NCBI GenBank assembly: GCA_025267735.1
Contig: CM046309.1
Span: 58,906,319 to 58,970,318, forward strand
DNA from: Mactra quadrangularis
Taxonomy: Eukaryota; Mollusca; Bivalvia; Venerida; Mactridae
Direction: 5' to 3'
DNA: 64,000 nucleotides
This document shows positions 10,946 through 23,200 of the stretch, one piece after another. Position 1 is the first letter of the stretch. Each line of letters opens with the position of its first letter. Position numbers and translations under genes: made by a program. Under the pieces are notes generated by a model. It saw only the letters and a program-made list of their open reading frames with translations. It was not told the DNA's origin and made no database searches.

Positions 10946-11650
10946 AGGTAAATAGAGAATTGCTGCAGCAATAAATTATATAAATATACGTATATCTACA
11001 ATTGTTAAGTTATTGATAAATGTGTTATGTTATACTCTACGAATTGTGATATTACATGTATAAAATAATAATATAATACAATAGAAATTGTATTGTATTT
11101 TGTATGAAACAATAATACAGTGTATGTAGTAGAATAAATTCATTGATCATAATAGTAGGATTTATTCTTCTATAGAACAGAACAGAACAATTCTTCAATT
11201 ATTTACAGAAAGTGAAAACATGAGAATAAAATAACACTTAAGCAAATGTAAGAGAACAATGTACAATGTATAATGCCTGACGCTGTATCTCAACATTTTC
11301 ACAGTCTGTCACAACTGTAAATGGTTCTATTCATGTTCTTTGGGCAAACATAGATATCTGACCCCAAGCTACTAGCTACAATAAGCACACACCCTCGCCA
11401 TTGACTGACAACTGCTGAAAATGGCGGATTGGCGAAAAAAGGCATAATTTTGTGAAAGAGTCTGTGAGCGTAATCACCTCAAATTCATCTAGAAACACAT
11501 TTTCCTAACCTTTATGATAATTTGAAAGGTAGTGGTACAAAATTGCATGTGAATATCTTTATTTAAACATGTAATACTTGATATCCGTATGAGCCGAAAT
11601 TATAGCCACGACGGTGAAACTTGATGTAAATCTATGTGGTTATATAAAAT
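10946..11650. other. Gene-free stretch
   Basis: TA-rich sequence to 11160, then about 11335-11440 a fragment with CAAACATAGATATCTGACC and CACCCTCGCCATTGACTGAC, which resembles the middle of SINE type 1. No gene is seen. Confidence 0.3.
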
Positions 11651-11651
11651 C

Positions 11652-12449
11652 CCAATCTCCGTAAACAGATATCCTGTAGAGCGTTGTCATACATGATCTC
11701 AACTTTCTTCGTGGAAGGTCACGTCGAGATGAACTTTGTTTCGACCAATCAATGCGTAGCTTTCATCTAGACGAAAACACTATTAATCACATTTTGATTT
11801 CGTGATTTTTATTTTCAAACCAAGTTTTGCATGCTTATTTAACAGCGGTATTATTCACAGTTTGCGATTGGGCGGCTCATTTCAAATTGCGTGACGTAGA
11901 CGATGTAAACAAGTTACGTATCTCTGGGTAATTGAATTTAAACATTTCATTATATCAGAATTACTTGGATTCTCCGTGGTTGATGGGGTCTCCACAGGGG
12001 CTCTATTTGTATCTTGATTACTCATAATTGTATCGTCAAATATTGTGTTCAGGTTTAAACATTCATCATTTTCAAATAATATAGAGTGAGTTTCATTTAG
12101 AACCTGACTTACATTTACAGTGTCTGGTGATCCAGTAAATTTTCCCGCTTTACGATAATTTCCATTGTTTGGGCTATCCTCACTCTTTACGTTTCACTCT
12201 CGCTTTCCTACCCATATCTAAGTACACTCAATGAAAATCCAATACCACATTTTAATTTTTTGGTAAAAAATACACTATTAATCCGTTTAATATTTAATTT
12301 TTAACTATTTATTTATCTTTCATAACAATTTCGTTATGAATATTATGATGAGAAAAGGTCACCTGAACGTGACCTTCATTTGAAAAATGCCAGATCTAAA
12401 TTAGCGAGTAGGCGAGCGGAAAATTTTAGATCGGGTTTTAATAAGATTG
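11652..12449 (+). mobile_element. Mutator-like MITE family A, copy 2, split by a retroelement fragment
   Basis: The left part runs 11652-11922 (CCAATCTCCGTAAACAGATA ... TTACGTATC). The right part resumes at 12321 with CATAACAATTTCG and ends near 12449. The two halves join exactly at a sequence that is continuous in every other copy, so the 398 bases between them are a later insertion. A second partial copy of the 3' part follows at 12450-12535. Confidence 0.7.
11923..12320 (-). mobile_element. 5'-end fragment of a retroelement, inserted into a MITE
   Basis: Read on the minus strand, about 105 bases of AT-rich leader are followed by ATG at 12215. This opens a basic peptide, MGRKARVKRKE, then a stop. 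In the next frame an 89-codon open segment runs from 12190 to 11924 and ends at the insertion edge. It is Asn/Ser/Thr-rich and starts with S-E-D-S-P-N-N-G-N-Y-R-K. The phase break between the two parts looks like a one-base frameshift. A short basic start followed by a polar low-complexity stretch resembles gag or ORF1 proteins, but no domain is recognised. Confidence 0.45.
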
Positions 12450-12535
12450 CCTGAACTTGACCTTCGTTTGAAAAAGGCCAGATCTAAATTAGCGAGTATG
12501 CGAGCGGAAAATTTTAGATTGGGTTATAATTGGCC
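12450..12535 (+). mobile_element. Mutator-like MITE family A, extra 3' tail
   Basis: This repeats the last 85 bases of family A (CTTGACCTTCGTTTG..., GATCTAAATTAGCGAG, AAAATTTTAGATTGGG) directly after the split copy. It is probably a local duplication of the end. Confidence 0.5.
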
Positions 12536-14427
12536 GTTTGGATACATTTGCTTTATCTCTACGCACCAATCTCCGCCACTGTTGTTTAATAATAGATAGT
12601 ATATAGCACTCTAGAACTGATATAATTTCCTATCTACGTCTATAACATTTAAATTGACCACTCTAAAATTTCAATTCAAATGCCGATTGGTCAAGTTGTC
12701 AGGTTAAACCCAATAGAAAATTGGTCAATAACAATTGATGTAACCGGATTTCAATATTGTATGTCAACACTTGGACATTGTCAATGTTAAAAACTGCGAA
12801 GGTTTGGTCAAAAGAAAATTGATCGCCTAAAGTCTAAACAAATATTATGAAAATGCTATAATGACCCCAGCTTGGATTGAATATCCATGGTTTATTGGGC
12901 ATTATAAACACGCCATTTATTTTTAGCTTTAATATTCGATTTGTCACAACATTCGGAGCTCTTCGGTCGTTTACGCTTAATGAGCGTAAATAGCCGAAAA
13001 GCTCCGATTAACTTTAACTACGATCAAATTGATCATTCGGAATTGCTCAGACAATAGGGCCAAACAATACATTCGTTTTTACGTAAAATTCCGATAATTT
13101 CCGCTTAAGGCCGAGTAATTTATTTGTTTTACGGAAAATCCCGAAATTACCCGAATATGTACGAAAACACTCGAGTCGAATTTTATTGTGATCACATGAC
13201 TAAGCACATGGTTTATTGTAACTTATACTTTTACTTCACTTAACGTTTAGATTTGAATCAGAGAACGGACAATATGAAATGACACCTTCTTTACTGTACT
13301 GTGTAGATGATTCGAATCAGTAAAACGAACCAAGTATTTTTGATCTTAGCTTAGATTAAAAGCACAATAGCGATGACGAGTTAAGCAATGTCAGTACAAA
13401 AGGTTCGCGACGAAGCTTAAAATCGATTTCATTTAAACAAACTATTAGTCTTTAAGCTTGTATTGGAGTTTTAACAAACTGTTAACAAACTTTTGTAGTT
13501 TTGTTTTCACGTCGTTTTTATCTGGATTTTTTATTTGAAAATTTGATTAACAAACACGCCGGAAACTAAAGTGTAATATCATATGCTAAACATTCAGTGT
13601 ATAGATTAACTGGGATATATTTCTTCTTCATGACTTAAGGTAAGGGATATTGTTGTATTTTCTTTTGTTAAAATAAGTTTGTAAATTGTAGAAAAAAAAC
13701 ATGATTGTAATCTTTTTAAAAGATTTAAAAGTTTAAAAAATGAGTCAGTCAACATATATTGTGCTTAATATACATAAAAAACATGGATCTATAGAGCTGT
13801 TAACTTGGCTCATCAGCATTTTAGGGGAAATATGGAATAATCAGAAGTTCCGGAGACCTGTTCGTAAATTCTAGAGCCATGAATGATCGACCATTGATAT
13901 GCCATGGTCCATGTGCCTGGGATGGGAAAAACGAACCAGAAGAAAGTTTATTCTCTTTTTCCTAATATTAAATAAATCATGAAAAAAACTCAGAAACTAA
14001 AACACGTGTTTATTTATTTGCATGGACAGCAGGCACGATACGTGCATACATATATAAAAGTTTATAGACGGAACCGTGCCGACAGCCTGCAATGGTCGGG
14101 TACTTGTACAATGTACTTCACGAATCGATAAAAAATCTGACCCATTCAGTTCTATATATTTACTTAACATCCAGATTTTATTTTATCAATAATTAAAATG
14201 TCCAACAATGGGAAGAGTTATATTTCTCTGTGGCATGATAACAAGACAGATCACCGGGGAGTCCATACTATAATCGGACATATCAATAGAGATTTGATCT
14301 TATACATTCAGCATTTAATAATTGAATAATATGTACTTTCTATCAGTTATAAGCTGCGATTTATTGAACTTTCAAAATCCAATTTATATTTCCTCATATT
14401 AGTGCACTTATTGATCAGAGAAGTGTC
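12536..14427. other. Gene-free stretch with small palindromes
   Basis: No gene is seen. At 12950-13015 an imperfect palindrome pairs CATTCGGAGCTCTTCGG with CCGAAAAGCTCCGA. At 13065-13180 a second inverted pair pairs TTCGTTTTTACGTAAAATTC with a mirrored arm. Both look like remnants of short hairpin transposons. Confidence 0.3.
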
Positions 14428-14995
14428 CGGCCTTGTGGAAGGGTAGGTGAGTACTAGGGTTGTAACGGTTAACCGGTATACCGGTTAATGTTGCAATACG
14501 ACTTCTGACGGTTTTTAACCGGTTCGTTATTCTCAGAACCGGTTTTTCTAGTTATGTTCCATACTGATCGTTTTTATGAGTCTGAAATTTAAATGTTTGA
14601 ATTTATGTTAAAATGTGTTTGGAAACTTGAAATATTTTTCGTAAAGTGAGAGAATAGTTATCTTTGAAAGTCCATTCAAAACCTCTTTTCTAACTTATTC
14701 AAACATTTGCGTTATACGTATAGATCATTTGAAAATACAAATATCTATGTACAATGTTGGTATAATTAAGTCGATGCACGTGCATTAATTTATGCTATGC
14801 ATGTATTCGCAAAAAAACAATATGTATTGCAATATATTGCAATGCGGGTTTCGTGTATTGAAATATATTGTAATACGGTTTTTTTACCGTATTGTTACAC
14901 CCCTAGTGAGTACTGGTTATAGATAAGGGTTCAGGAAAGCTAGGTTAGGTGCGCAGGACGCCGTAAAATAACATATAAAAATGTTAACAGGGCGT
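14428..14995 (+). mobile_element. SINE type 2 fragment, split by a hAT element
   Basis: The body sequence CCGGCCTTGTGGAAGGGTAG breaks at 14454 and resumes at 14914 with TGGTTATAGATAAGGGTTCA, then GGAAAGCTAGGTTAGGTGCG. The undisturbed order can be seen at 61862-61940. The interruption is the hAT element at 14455-14905. Confidence 0.6.
14455..14905. mobile_element. hAT-type non-autonomous element, family H1 (451 bp), 8-bp target duplication
   Basis: Ends are TAGGGTTGTAACGGTTAACC and ...GTTACACCCCTA. The flanking 8-base direct repeat GTGAGTAC lies at 14447-14454 and 14906-14913. Internal sequence is rich in CGGTATACCGGTT-type and TATTGCAATA palindromes. It has no coding capacity. The same family in the opposite orientation is at 25468-25919. 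Confidence 0.8.
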
Positions 14996-15740
14996 TAAAC
15001 CCAGTATAAAATAAAACCAATTGATCAAATATTGATTCACAAACAGAACTTACGGCTTAATTATTCCTTGTTTAATTTTATAATTATGTACAAAACAAGG
15101 GAAAGAGTCAAATAGAACGAAACGGTTAATATTAAAGCAAGGAGCTCTTTATTCATGAAGTTGAACAGAACAGAACATAATTTCATAAAACTCGTATTGC
15201 AAATTACAATATATGAGTATAAACTGTACATATTTGCTAGGAAATTTCAAAATAATAAATTTCTCGTGGATAACCTTGGTTTTAAGTTTACAAAGTTTAC
15301 AAATATATTGAAAATATAATGTCCTGCAAACGTGGAAAACATCAGCGTAGTGCCTCATTACATCTCAATACAAAAGACTCTTGTGCATCATAAAATTCCT
15401 AGTGTTTTTATTTTTTGCCTATAACCAGGGGTCAAAGTATCGTATTTGGACAATAAATCTAAAGCTTTAAGAGGGAAACAAACAATGTTTTCTCTCATGT
15501 GGCGTTGAGTGTTTGCTAAGCACGTCCATTTTACCTAATTTGGTCATGTGTAATTTCATTTTTTTAACAAAAAGTATCTATAAATCACATTTTAGCGTGT
15601 TTCAAGCACAGATATTGTTAAGTGCAATGCAAAATTACCAAAATGATAAAATAATATTTGTAAATAACCAGAAAGTTTCCACTGTTTAAATAATTCTAGA
15701 CTTTGCAAGTTTAAACAAATTATATTGCACGTATGTTTCA
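14996..15740. other. Gene-free stretch
   Basis: AT-rich sequence with no recognisable gene or repeat. The minus frame at 15149-15358 has no supporting features. Confidence 0.25.
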
Positions 15741-15741
15741 T

Positions 15742-16109
15742 TTAAAGGTACTAGTTCACAGATTTTGGTTTATTTTTTCTATAATTTCAAAATACCATTC
15801 AGTGTCTTTAATTATTTTAATTTGTTTACAAGTAAGTTAATTCTTATTATTTTAAGACAAACTGACCTATATGTTGCAAGAAATATACAATAAAAGTCAC
15901 AAAAAATGCACTAAAAGTGTCTATACCGTGACATACGGGGTAGATTTTTACTACATGAAACGCCATTACTTGTAGTTGTATGTCAATTTGCCCTAAAATT
16001 GTCATTATCAGAACACTACATTCCAGCTTTCAAAAAAAATTCCATACAATTTTGATAGTTTTAGAAAAAGTTGATATTTAAGTTGAAATCTGTGAATGAG
16101 TACCTTTAA
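15742..16109. mobile_element. MITE family F, copy 1 (about 368 bp)
   Basis: Ends are TTAAAGGTACTAGTTCACAG and the mirrored CTGTGAATGAGTACCTTTAA. The internal sequence (AATACCATTCAGTGT, TGACATACGGGGTAGAT) is shared with the copy at 17589-17940. Confidence 0.6.
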
Positions 16110-16278
16110 TTAATAACTTACACTTATTCATGATTGATCGTATAATAAAATAAAGTGAAGAGCTTGGATGCGCGTAGAAATTAAATCGCGAATGTTTCAA
16201 GCGTTTCTGTGTCTTAAAGCGTAAACGCACGTGACTTTATGATTTGTAAACTGCTGGGTGACATGTCTTACTTGTTAT

Positions 16279-16699
16279 TTAGGGCTGTCACGATACGCAA
16301 AAAGCGTATCGCGAAATATTGCAATTACGCTGACAACGTATCGCGATACGTACCACGATATATTAAGAGGCTTTTAAATTCGCTGTGCCTCCGCTGTATT
16401 CAACAGAAACAATGCAAATTTAACATGCAGCTACTGATAGAATCTAGCCTCTTTAAGTATTTACGGTCATTTAGGACTGTGACGCGCCAAAATCGGTTAA
16501 AATTGTGTAACTTAATGTTAAATTGAATAAACAATGGAAAAACTGACGCTTTGCTACTGTTATTTCGCGAAGGGAAGAATTTTCCAATGAAATAAAAAAT
16601 ATCGCTAAATACCGGTTCGTTAAAATCGTACCGCGGTACGTATTGCCGCAGCTGCGTATTGCAATATACCGGTATACCGGTATATAGTGACAGCCCTAA
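16279..16699. mobile_element. hAT-type non-autonomous element, family H2 (421 bp), 8-bp target duplication
   Basis: Ends are TTAGGGCTGTCACGATACGC and ...ATAGTGACAGCCCTAA. The direct repeat CTTGTTAT lies at 16271-16278 and 16700-16707. The inside is full of CGATA/TATCG and CCGGTATA motifs. The open frame crossing it is not a protein gene. An inverted sister copy lies at 27110-27529. Confidence 0.8.
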
Positions 16700-16707
16700 C
16701 TTGTTAT

Positions 16708-17588
16708 GCCTTTTCTATCTTAAATACAGTACATATATATTCACAGAATAAATGTACGTAACAATGCTGACCGGTATGGTCTCAAACAAAATACACTAAA
16801 ATATTTATAACGTCTTTCGTTTGTCTATAGTACAAAATGCTTTGTGTTTCATACTATAGAAATTAATAATTTATTTGTACTGAAAGCTTTTATCTTTGTT
16901 GACATGACCTGATCTGTTTTATACATGTATTGTTTACATTGGAGATTTTGTGTCTATATACAAATATAAGTCTATTGTCCGTTGTTGTAAATATTGTTTT
17001 AATATATAATAAAAGCACATTCCATATATAACGAGGCATGCCGTATTGAAGATTTAAGAATATACAATATAGATTCGAAAGCTTATATTTGAAGGAACGT
17101 GACAAAAAACCTAAAGAACCGTGTGTTTGACCCTTTCAAATGGACATCATTGCTGCCCTTTGTTTCTTACTAATTTTCTCGGGGTTTCATAGATTAGTGC
17201 CAGGTAATATTTTCGACCAATCCAGGTCAAGTTCCACTAATAGTATCATCATAAAATGGTCTTAATAACGGATCGATCCTAGTATAGGGAACGCCTTTCT
17301 TGGAAATCTCCAATCACCCATTTAGGAATAACAAATGGTCAAAAAATCACATGCGTTCGCAATAACCAAAGGGCCTTTATGGTAGAACTTCACAGTAATA
17401 AGTATCTAGATATTGAATAATGTAGGAATTTTTAATTAAAAAAATATAATGCGTATGTATACATGTTAATTCAAACCCATATCAATGGATACAATACAAA
17501 ATTTGTAACACATCCCAAGTATATTCAAACTTATATAAAAGAGTGTCCTACAAAATTTAAAACACACCCTAAAAGAAATCTGATAGTG
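16708..17588. other. Gene-free stretch
   Basis: AT-rich, with no recognisable gene or repeat family. Confidence 0.25.
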
Positions 17589-17940
17589 TTAAAGGTGCTA
17601 GTTTACAGATTTGGTTGAGTTATTTCTATATTTTCAAAATACCATTCAGTGTATGTAATTGTGTCAAAAATTTAATTCATGATATTCTAAGACAATCTGA
17701 CCTATTGGTTGCAAGAAATATACAATAAAAGTAACAAAAATACACTAAAATTGTCTACCGTTACATACGGGTAGATATTTACTACATGAAACAATATCAT
17801 TTGTAGTTATATGTCAGTTTGCACTAAAATTTTCATTATCAACACACTACTTTTCTACTTTAAAAATGTTTCCATACAATTTTGATAGTTACAGAAAAAG
17901 TTGATATTTTAAGTTGAAATCTGTGAATGAGACCCTTTAC
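17589..17940. mobile_element. MITE family F, copy 2
   Basis: It starts TTAAAGGTGCTAGTTTACAG and ends CTGTGAATGAGACCCTTTA. It is a diverged copy of the element at 15742-16109, about 1.8 kb away in the same orientation. Confidence 0.6.
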
Positions 17941-18008
17941 CACGTTACTCATAATCATAAAATAAGGTCCAAGCGTGATTGTAACTAAAACTTTTCTATT
18001 AACATATA

Positions 18009-18060
18009 CAGTGCCCTTCAAAAGTTATTGGAAATAAAAAAAACTTTTGAGAAAAACTGA
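18009..18060 (+). mobile_element. Solitary Tc1/mariner-like terminal repeat
   Basis: ACAGTGCCCTTCAAAAGTTA, followed by an A run and ACTTTTGAG, resembles a Tc1/mariner end. No partner end was found. The large TGATGA microsatellite begins about 100 bases downstream. Confidence 0.3.
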
Positions 18061-18149
18061 TAATGCGTACCTCAAGTTATCTATAATTAAATATTAGGTC
18101 ATTACATTTAAACATAGTTTGAATTAAAAGTTAATAAACTTAACGCCAA

Positions 18150-18958
18150 TAATAATGATGATGATGATAATTATGATAATGACGATGATGATGATAATAA
18201 CGATGATGATAATGATGATAATATCGATGATGATAATTATGATGATGATTACTGTGATGATGATTACGATGATTACGATGATTACGATGATTACGGTGAT
18301 GATAATGATGATGATGATTACGGTGATGATAATGATGATGATGATTACGGTGATGATAATGATGATGATTATTGTGATGATAATGATGATGATGATTACG
18401 GTGATGATAATGATGATGATTATTGTGATGATAATTATGATGATGATTACGGTGATGATAATTATGATGATGATTATTGTGATGATAATTATGATGATGA
18501 TTACGGTGATGATAATTATGATGATGATTACGGTGATGATAATGATGATGATTATTGTGATGATAATGATGATGATGATTACGGTGATGATAATGATGAT
18601 GATTATTGTGATGATAATTATGATGATGATTACGGTGATGATAATTATGATGATGATTACTGTGATGATGATTACGGTGATGATAATTATGATGATGATT
18701 ACGATGATGATAATTATGATGATAATTACGGTGATGATAATTATGATGATAATTACGGTGATGATAATTATGATGATGATTATTGTGATGATAATTATGA
18801 TGATGATTACGGTGATGATAATGATGATGATTATTGTGATGATAATTATGATGATGATAACGATGATGATAATTATGATAATGATTACGGTGATGATAAT
18901 TATGATGATAATTACGGTGATAATAATGAAGATAATATCGATGATGATGGTGATGGTT
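18150..18958. repeat. Large TGA/GAT-type microsatellite with higher-order units (about 800 bp)
   Basis: Runs of GATGAT are punctuated by ATTACGGT, ATTATTGT and AATTATGAT, forming repeated blocks of about 24-33 bases. The array is entirely in register with triplets, so a 282-codon frame of only Met, Ile, Thr and Val appears on + (18155-19003). There is no reason to treat it as protein: no non-repeat coding sequence of any length flanks it. Confidence 0.85.
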
Positions 18959-19516
18959 TTAGCAGCTTCACTAAGGATTTACTCTCTTTGTAACAAAGTT
19001 TGAATCATATGAAGATAAGCTAATAAATGCTGATTTTGAAATTAGCTCAGATGACTCTTTCTTCCCATGCTGTATATACATTGTACAACCTGGGTTAAAT
19101 AAAGTGTATGTTCTGTTCTGTTCTTTTCGATGGCTTTTTCCCTTGGGTGAATGTGGATAGATATATCCTAAAATCGAGATTTTGTACAACGACTTTTCTA
19201 GAGAACTGTTGTTAATTCATAAATATAGGCTGTTAAGCATGTTATATGAAAATAAAGTCCTACCCAATATGTATATATATATGTACAAGGTAATATCCTA
19301 TATTGTAAAGACTCTTTGTTTAAAATGTTCGACATTAATTGTAATACAATACAAAAATGGTAGTTATATAAAACACTATTTAGAGTATCATAAAAAGTTA
19401 TGTAGTATCAAATTTTATTCTATCATGGGTTATCATGCGTGCAGGCTAAACAGTCTCACGTTGTCCGATGGTACAGTAACTTGAGAATTCAGAGCAGCTT
19501 TTTAAGGTGCGGCCAC

Positions 19517-19640
19517 AGGGACATTGGTCAGTTTATATCATTTCTCTTTGCATACTCTTCAAAATGCTAAGTCCAATCAGTTGGATTACTCGGATTTTAC
19601 TCTTATTTTGTCAATGCTAATTTGACACAATCAATTTTAA
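19517..19640. mobile_element. MITE family C, partial copy
   Basis: Left-end sequence diverged around CATACTCTTCAAAATGC, then CCAATCAGTTGGATTACTCG and GATTTTACTCTTATTTTGTC. The copy stops before the right end. Confidence 0.5.
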
Positions 19641-19774
19641 ATACTTTTTTGTAAATGATTTAATTTGTTTGATTTATTTGAATTTACACGTGACCTGGGT
19701 AAAACAGCAATTGCAAGTAAATGGTGTGCCAAAGTCAAAATCAAATCTTGCCAGTCAATATCACTTTTAACAGA

Positions 19775-19862
19775 CCTCCGTGTGACGTCCCAAGCGAGGT
19801 TCGAACTTATGAACTCATGCCCTCGAAGGTAGCGTTCCACCAAACGGCTGATGCTGAAGTAA
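19775..19862 (-). mobile_element. tRNA-like head of a SINE
   Basis: On the minus strand, GCCGTTTGGTGGAACGC (A-box-like) is followed by AGTTCGAACCTCG (B box). It is a degenerate tRNA-derived promoter without a stable cloverleaf. Confidence 0.4.
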
Positions 19863-19865
19863 TGT

Positions 19866-20257
19866 TACAGTACAACCTCCATTGAACAACACCCACTTGA
19901 GAGACTAAAGTATGTTGCTGTTTAGAGGTTGTTGCTTTGCAGAGGTTATATTCAATCAAAATACGTCAAAGAGAAATATCAAACACTCCACCAGAGTACA
20001 TATCTTATGATCATAAAATAATGCGTACGTCCCAATATATATAGTTCCCTGTGCATACATACATGTACTCTACCTTATACATAAATTAATGTGAATAATA
20101 TAATGAAAGTATAGTTAAAACTCGTACACGGTAATGTATACGGGACCGATTTTTAATTGTGTTTGAAGACAAAATATTACATGAGTGCGTATTAAACGAG
20201 TGTAAGGACTCTGATGCCAGGGGTTGTGGAGGGTCGCTATGCAGAGGTTATACTGTA
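19866..20257. mobile_element. MITE with TACAGTACAACCTC ends (about 390 bp)
   Basis: The left end TACAGTACAACCTCCATTGA is mirrored by GCAGAGGTTATACTGTA at the right, and TA flanks both ends. A second AGAGGTT...GCAGAGGTTATA pair lies at 19925-19952. It ends about 40 bases before the first exon of the glycosyltransferase gene. Confidence 0.45.
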
Positions 20258-20299
20258 TACAATAATAATGTATGGAAATTATTTTATTATTTGTAGATA

Positions 20300-23200
20300 A
20301 TGATGAAGGTGCAAAGACGATGGATACACGGAAGTATGTGTTTTGTATTTATATTAAGTATCCTAGGATTGCTTGTACAGCACGACACTTTATTCACAAT
20401 ACATAAGGTATGTATTATCATGTATATTGTTCTGTGAACAGGACATTTTGTATAAGCTACTTAGCCAAAAAATGTCCGTAGCATGAATGTTTCTTGCTTT
20501 TGACTTACGATAATTTTCATCGTAAATTTTTTTTGTGTGTGAAAAGCACCGCAGCTTTTCAGTTTTATGTGTTTTAGCAGTACTTACTCAATTCATCCAT
20601 TATACAAGCTAGTAGTTTTAACGTAAACGTCAGAATCTGACGCTGTTCTTTTTATTGACATATTTGACATGTCGCAACCAGTAGCGTGTTCAATTACACA
20701 AAATGTTACAGAACGTTACATACCGATACATTCGGAACTCCTCGGCCATTCGTTGCGAATAACCTAATCTAATACACAAATATCAGATCGTTAAGGCAAT
20801 GAGTGATGTTTCAAAATTTACGGACTAAAAACGAAACATCACTCAATGCCTAAACGATCATATATGTGTTTACTTTAACACCGGTAGTTTCAAAATAGCG
20901 TCTAAATATGTCCGAGATTATTCACAGCGAATGGCCGAGGAGTTCCGAATGTTTCGTTACGGAACGTTTTGTAACGTTCGCGGTAACTGAACGCTGGGCA
21001 GGATTTTATCTAGTAAGCAACCTTAATTCGAAATTGAGCTTGCTAACAACTGCACCTTGGTCGTGGCTATAAAACATCGTTCTTATAGATTGTACAATAC
21101 ACTCAGGCTGTAGAATTTAACAATATTACAAATATACGGATAGCATTCTTTACCATTATTATCAGCGCTTTTTCTAACTCTTATTTTTTCCCTATATTAT
21201 TATCTTTTAGATCAAGATACGACGTGACAACCATCATGAACAAGTTTCTGTGATATCAAGAAAATATCTAGCCGAAACTAATGAAAGCGTGGAGTTAACT
21301 ACATACATAGAAGATATTATAAACGTAACACATTACGTGAATGGTCCACCAGAGTGGACACAATTCAAGAAAGACGCGCTTGCCGTCTTTATACTCTCTG
21401 CGATTGGTTCCAACCAAACGACAAAACGAGGATTTAGAAAAGAGATTGTTCTCAGCGGTTGGGAGGCAAGAAAACATCGCTGGGTGGATAAGAAATGTTG
21501 CGTTTGGTGGCAAACGAATAGAATATCTTCATTTAACAAACCGCTTACGCTTTATTGGAAGCGCTCAGGAAATTTGCCAGCGGCACAATACACTTGTCCA
21601 ATAAAAGGACCCCTTGTAGACGTGGAAGGAATAAAACTAGAGTTTGCGAGGTCACGTTGTCCAAAGAATAAAACGATGTACCAAAAGGTGACAATTCCAC
21701 TGCAGTATAACAATGAGTCAATCGGTCTGTGTTCGAAAATAGTGTATGGAAATATTGATGCCAAACTGTTGGTAGATTGGATGGAATTTTATCGTGAAAT
21801 GAAAGTTGATAAGGTGTTCATGTTTACATATAATTTATCAAGACAAGTTGAAACTATATTGGATTATTATACAAGTATAGGTTTCTTAGAAAGAAGGCTG
21901 TATGATTATCCATGGAAGGCTGCAGGAAGTAAGTGCCATTATAATTGTTAACTGTGCGCTTGTATGCGTGCGTGTGGTGCGTACGTGTTGGGGTGAGCGT
22001 GCATGCGTGCGGGCGGACGGGCGGGCGGGAGGGGGACGTGTGTCAGGTTGAGCGTGTGTGTGTGTGTGTCTGTCTGTCTGTCTGTCACGATGCAGTAAAG
22101 TTCAGCTGTAAAGACCACCTTTGTTACTGTGATTTTTGGCCATTTTTAAGTCCCTCAGTTTAATTTCAGCTCTAGATTATGAGAAGAAAAGTGTCTCTAT
22201 GACAAATAAATTCTTCTAATAAGACCCCAGATTTTGATGGTCTTAATAGTGAAACTACATTGTACAAGATATGTTTTATTAAGGGTCCAAAGCAAAATTG
22301 GAGCGTCTGTAAATATACGAAATACAAATTCATTTAGAATAGAAAGCATCAAAATTTAATGCTAGTAATGCATCGAAACTCAATGATATATTTGGCATAA
22401 AAACGACACAGTATTGCTCATATAATCAAATAGACGAAATGGCAAAATGACCGAATGTATCCCAACTGCAATTACGTGTAAGCAATAGAGCCGAGGACTT
22501 CCAAAAGTACAGGAATGATAAGGAGAATGGTTTTTCTATAAAGCAAACTTTGAACTTTTTTTCAATCGTTCTAAATTTAATGATATAATTATTTACTAAT
22601 AAACATAAAATAATTATTGTAAATATATTTCTATAATATCTAGCAATGGCTCGAGAAATTGGACGTAAAACGCCTAGTGTTTGGCAAGACGAACAAGTTA
22701 CAGTATTTGATTGTGCACAAAGATTACAAGGTTATAAATATGTTGCTATCATCGACCTGGATGAATTCTTGCTGCCAAGGAAACATGACAACATTAAAAA
22801 TATGATGGTAAAATATATAATTTTTTAATTTTGGTTTCTTTAAACACCCATCAAAGACATACCTACAGATCACACACGGTGGGTGTACGGAGGAGGGGGT
22901 TGGGGTTGGGGTATAAGAGTTCGAGGGGTCAGGGGTTGGGGTATAAGAGGTCGAGGGGTTAGGGGTTGGGGTATAAGAGGTCGAGGGGTCAGTATAAACC
23001 TGTATTGCCATCGGTGGTTCCAAATGCAGTATAAACTGCAAAACTTGTAGATGACCAAATAGCCTCAAATCGCCGAATCTATCAGTCGAGCAAATAATCT
23101 CATTGGCGAATAAAGATCTTAAAGTGATGAAGAAAACAAAAACTGTAAGAACACAACATATATTTATGTTGAATTCATAACGAAGGTCACGTTCAGGTGA

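Noticed and set aside
16239..16526. 95-codon + frame
   Set aside because: It runs into the hAT element at 16279-16699; no domain, no splice support.
18155..19003. 282-codon Met/Ile-rich open frame
   Set aside because: It is the translation of a TGATGA-type microsatellite in triplet register.
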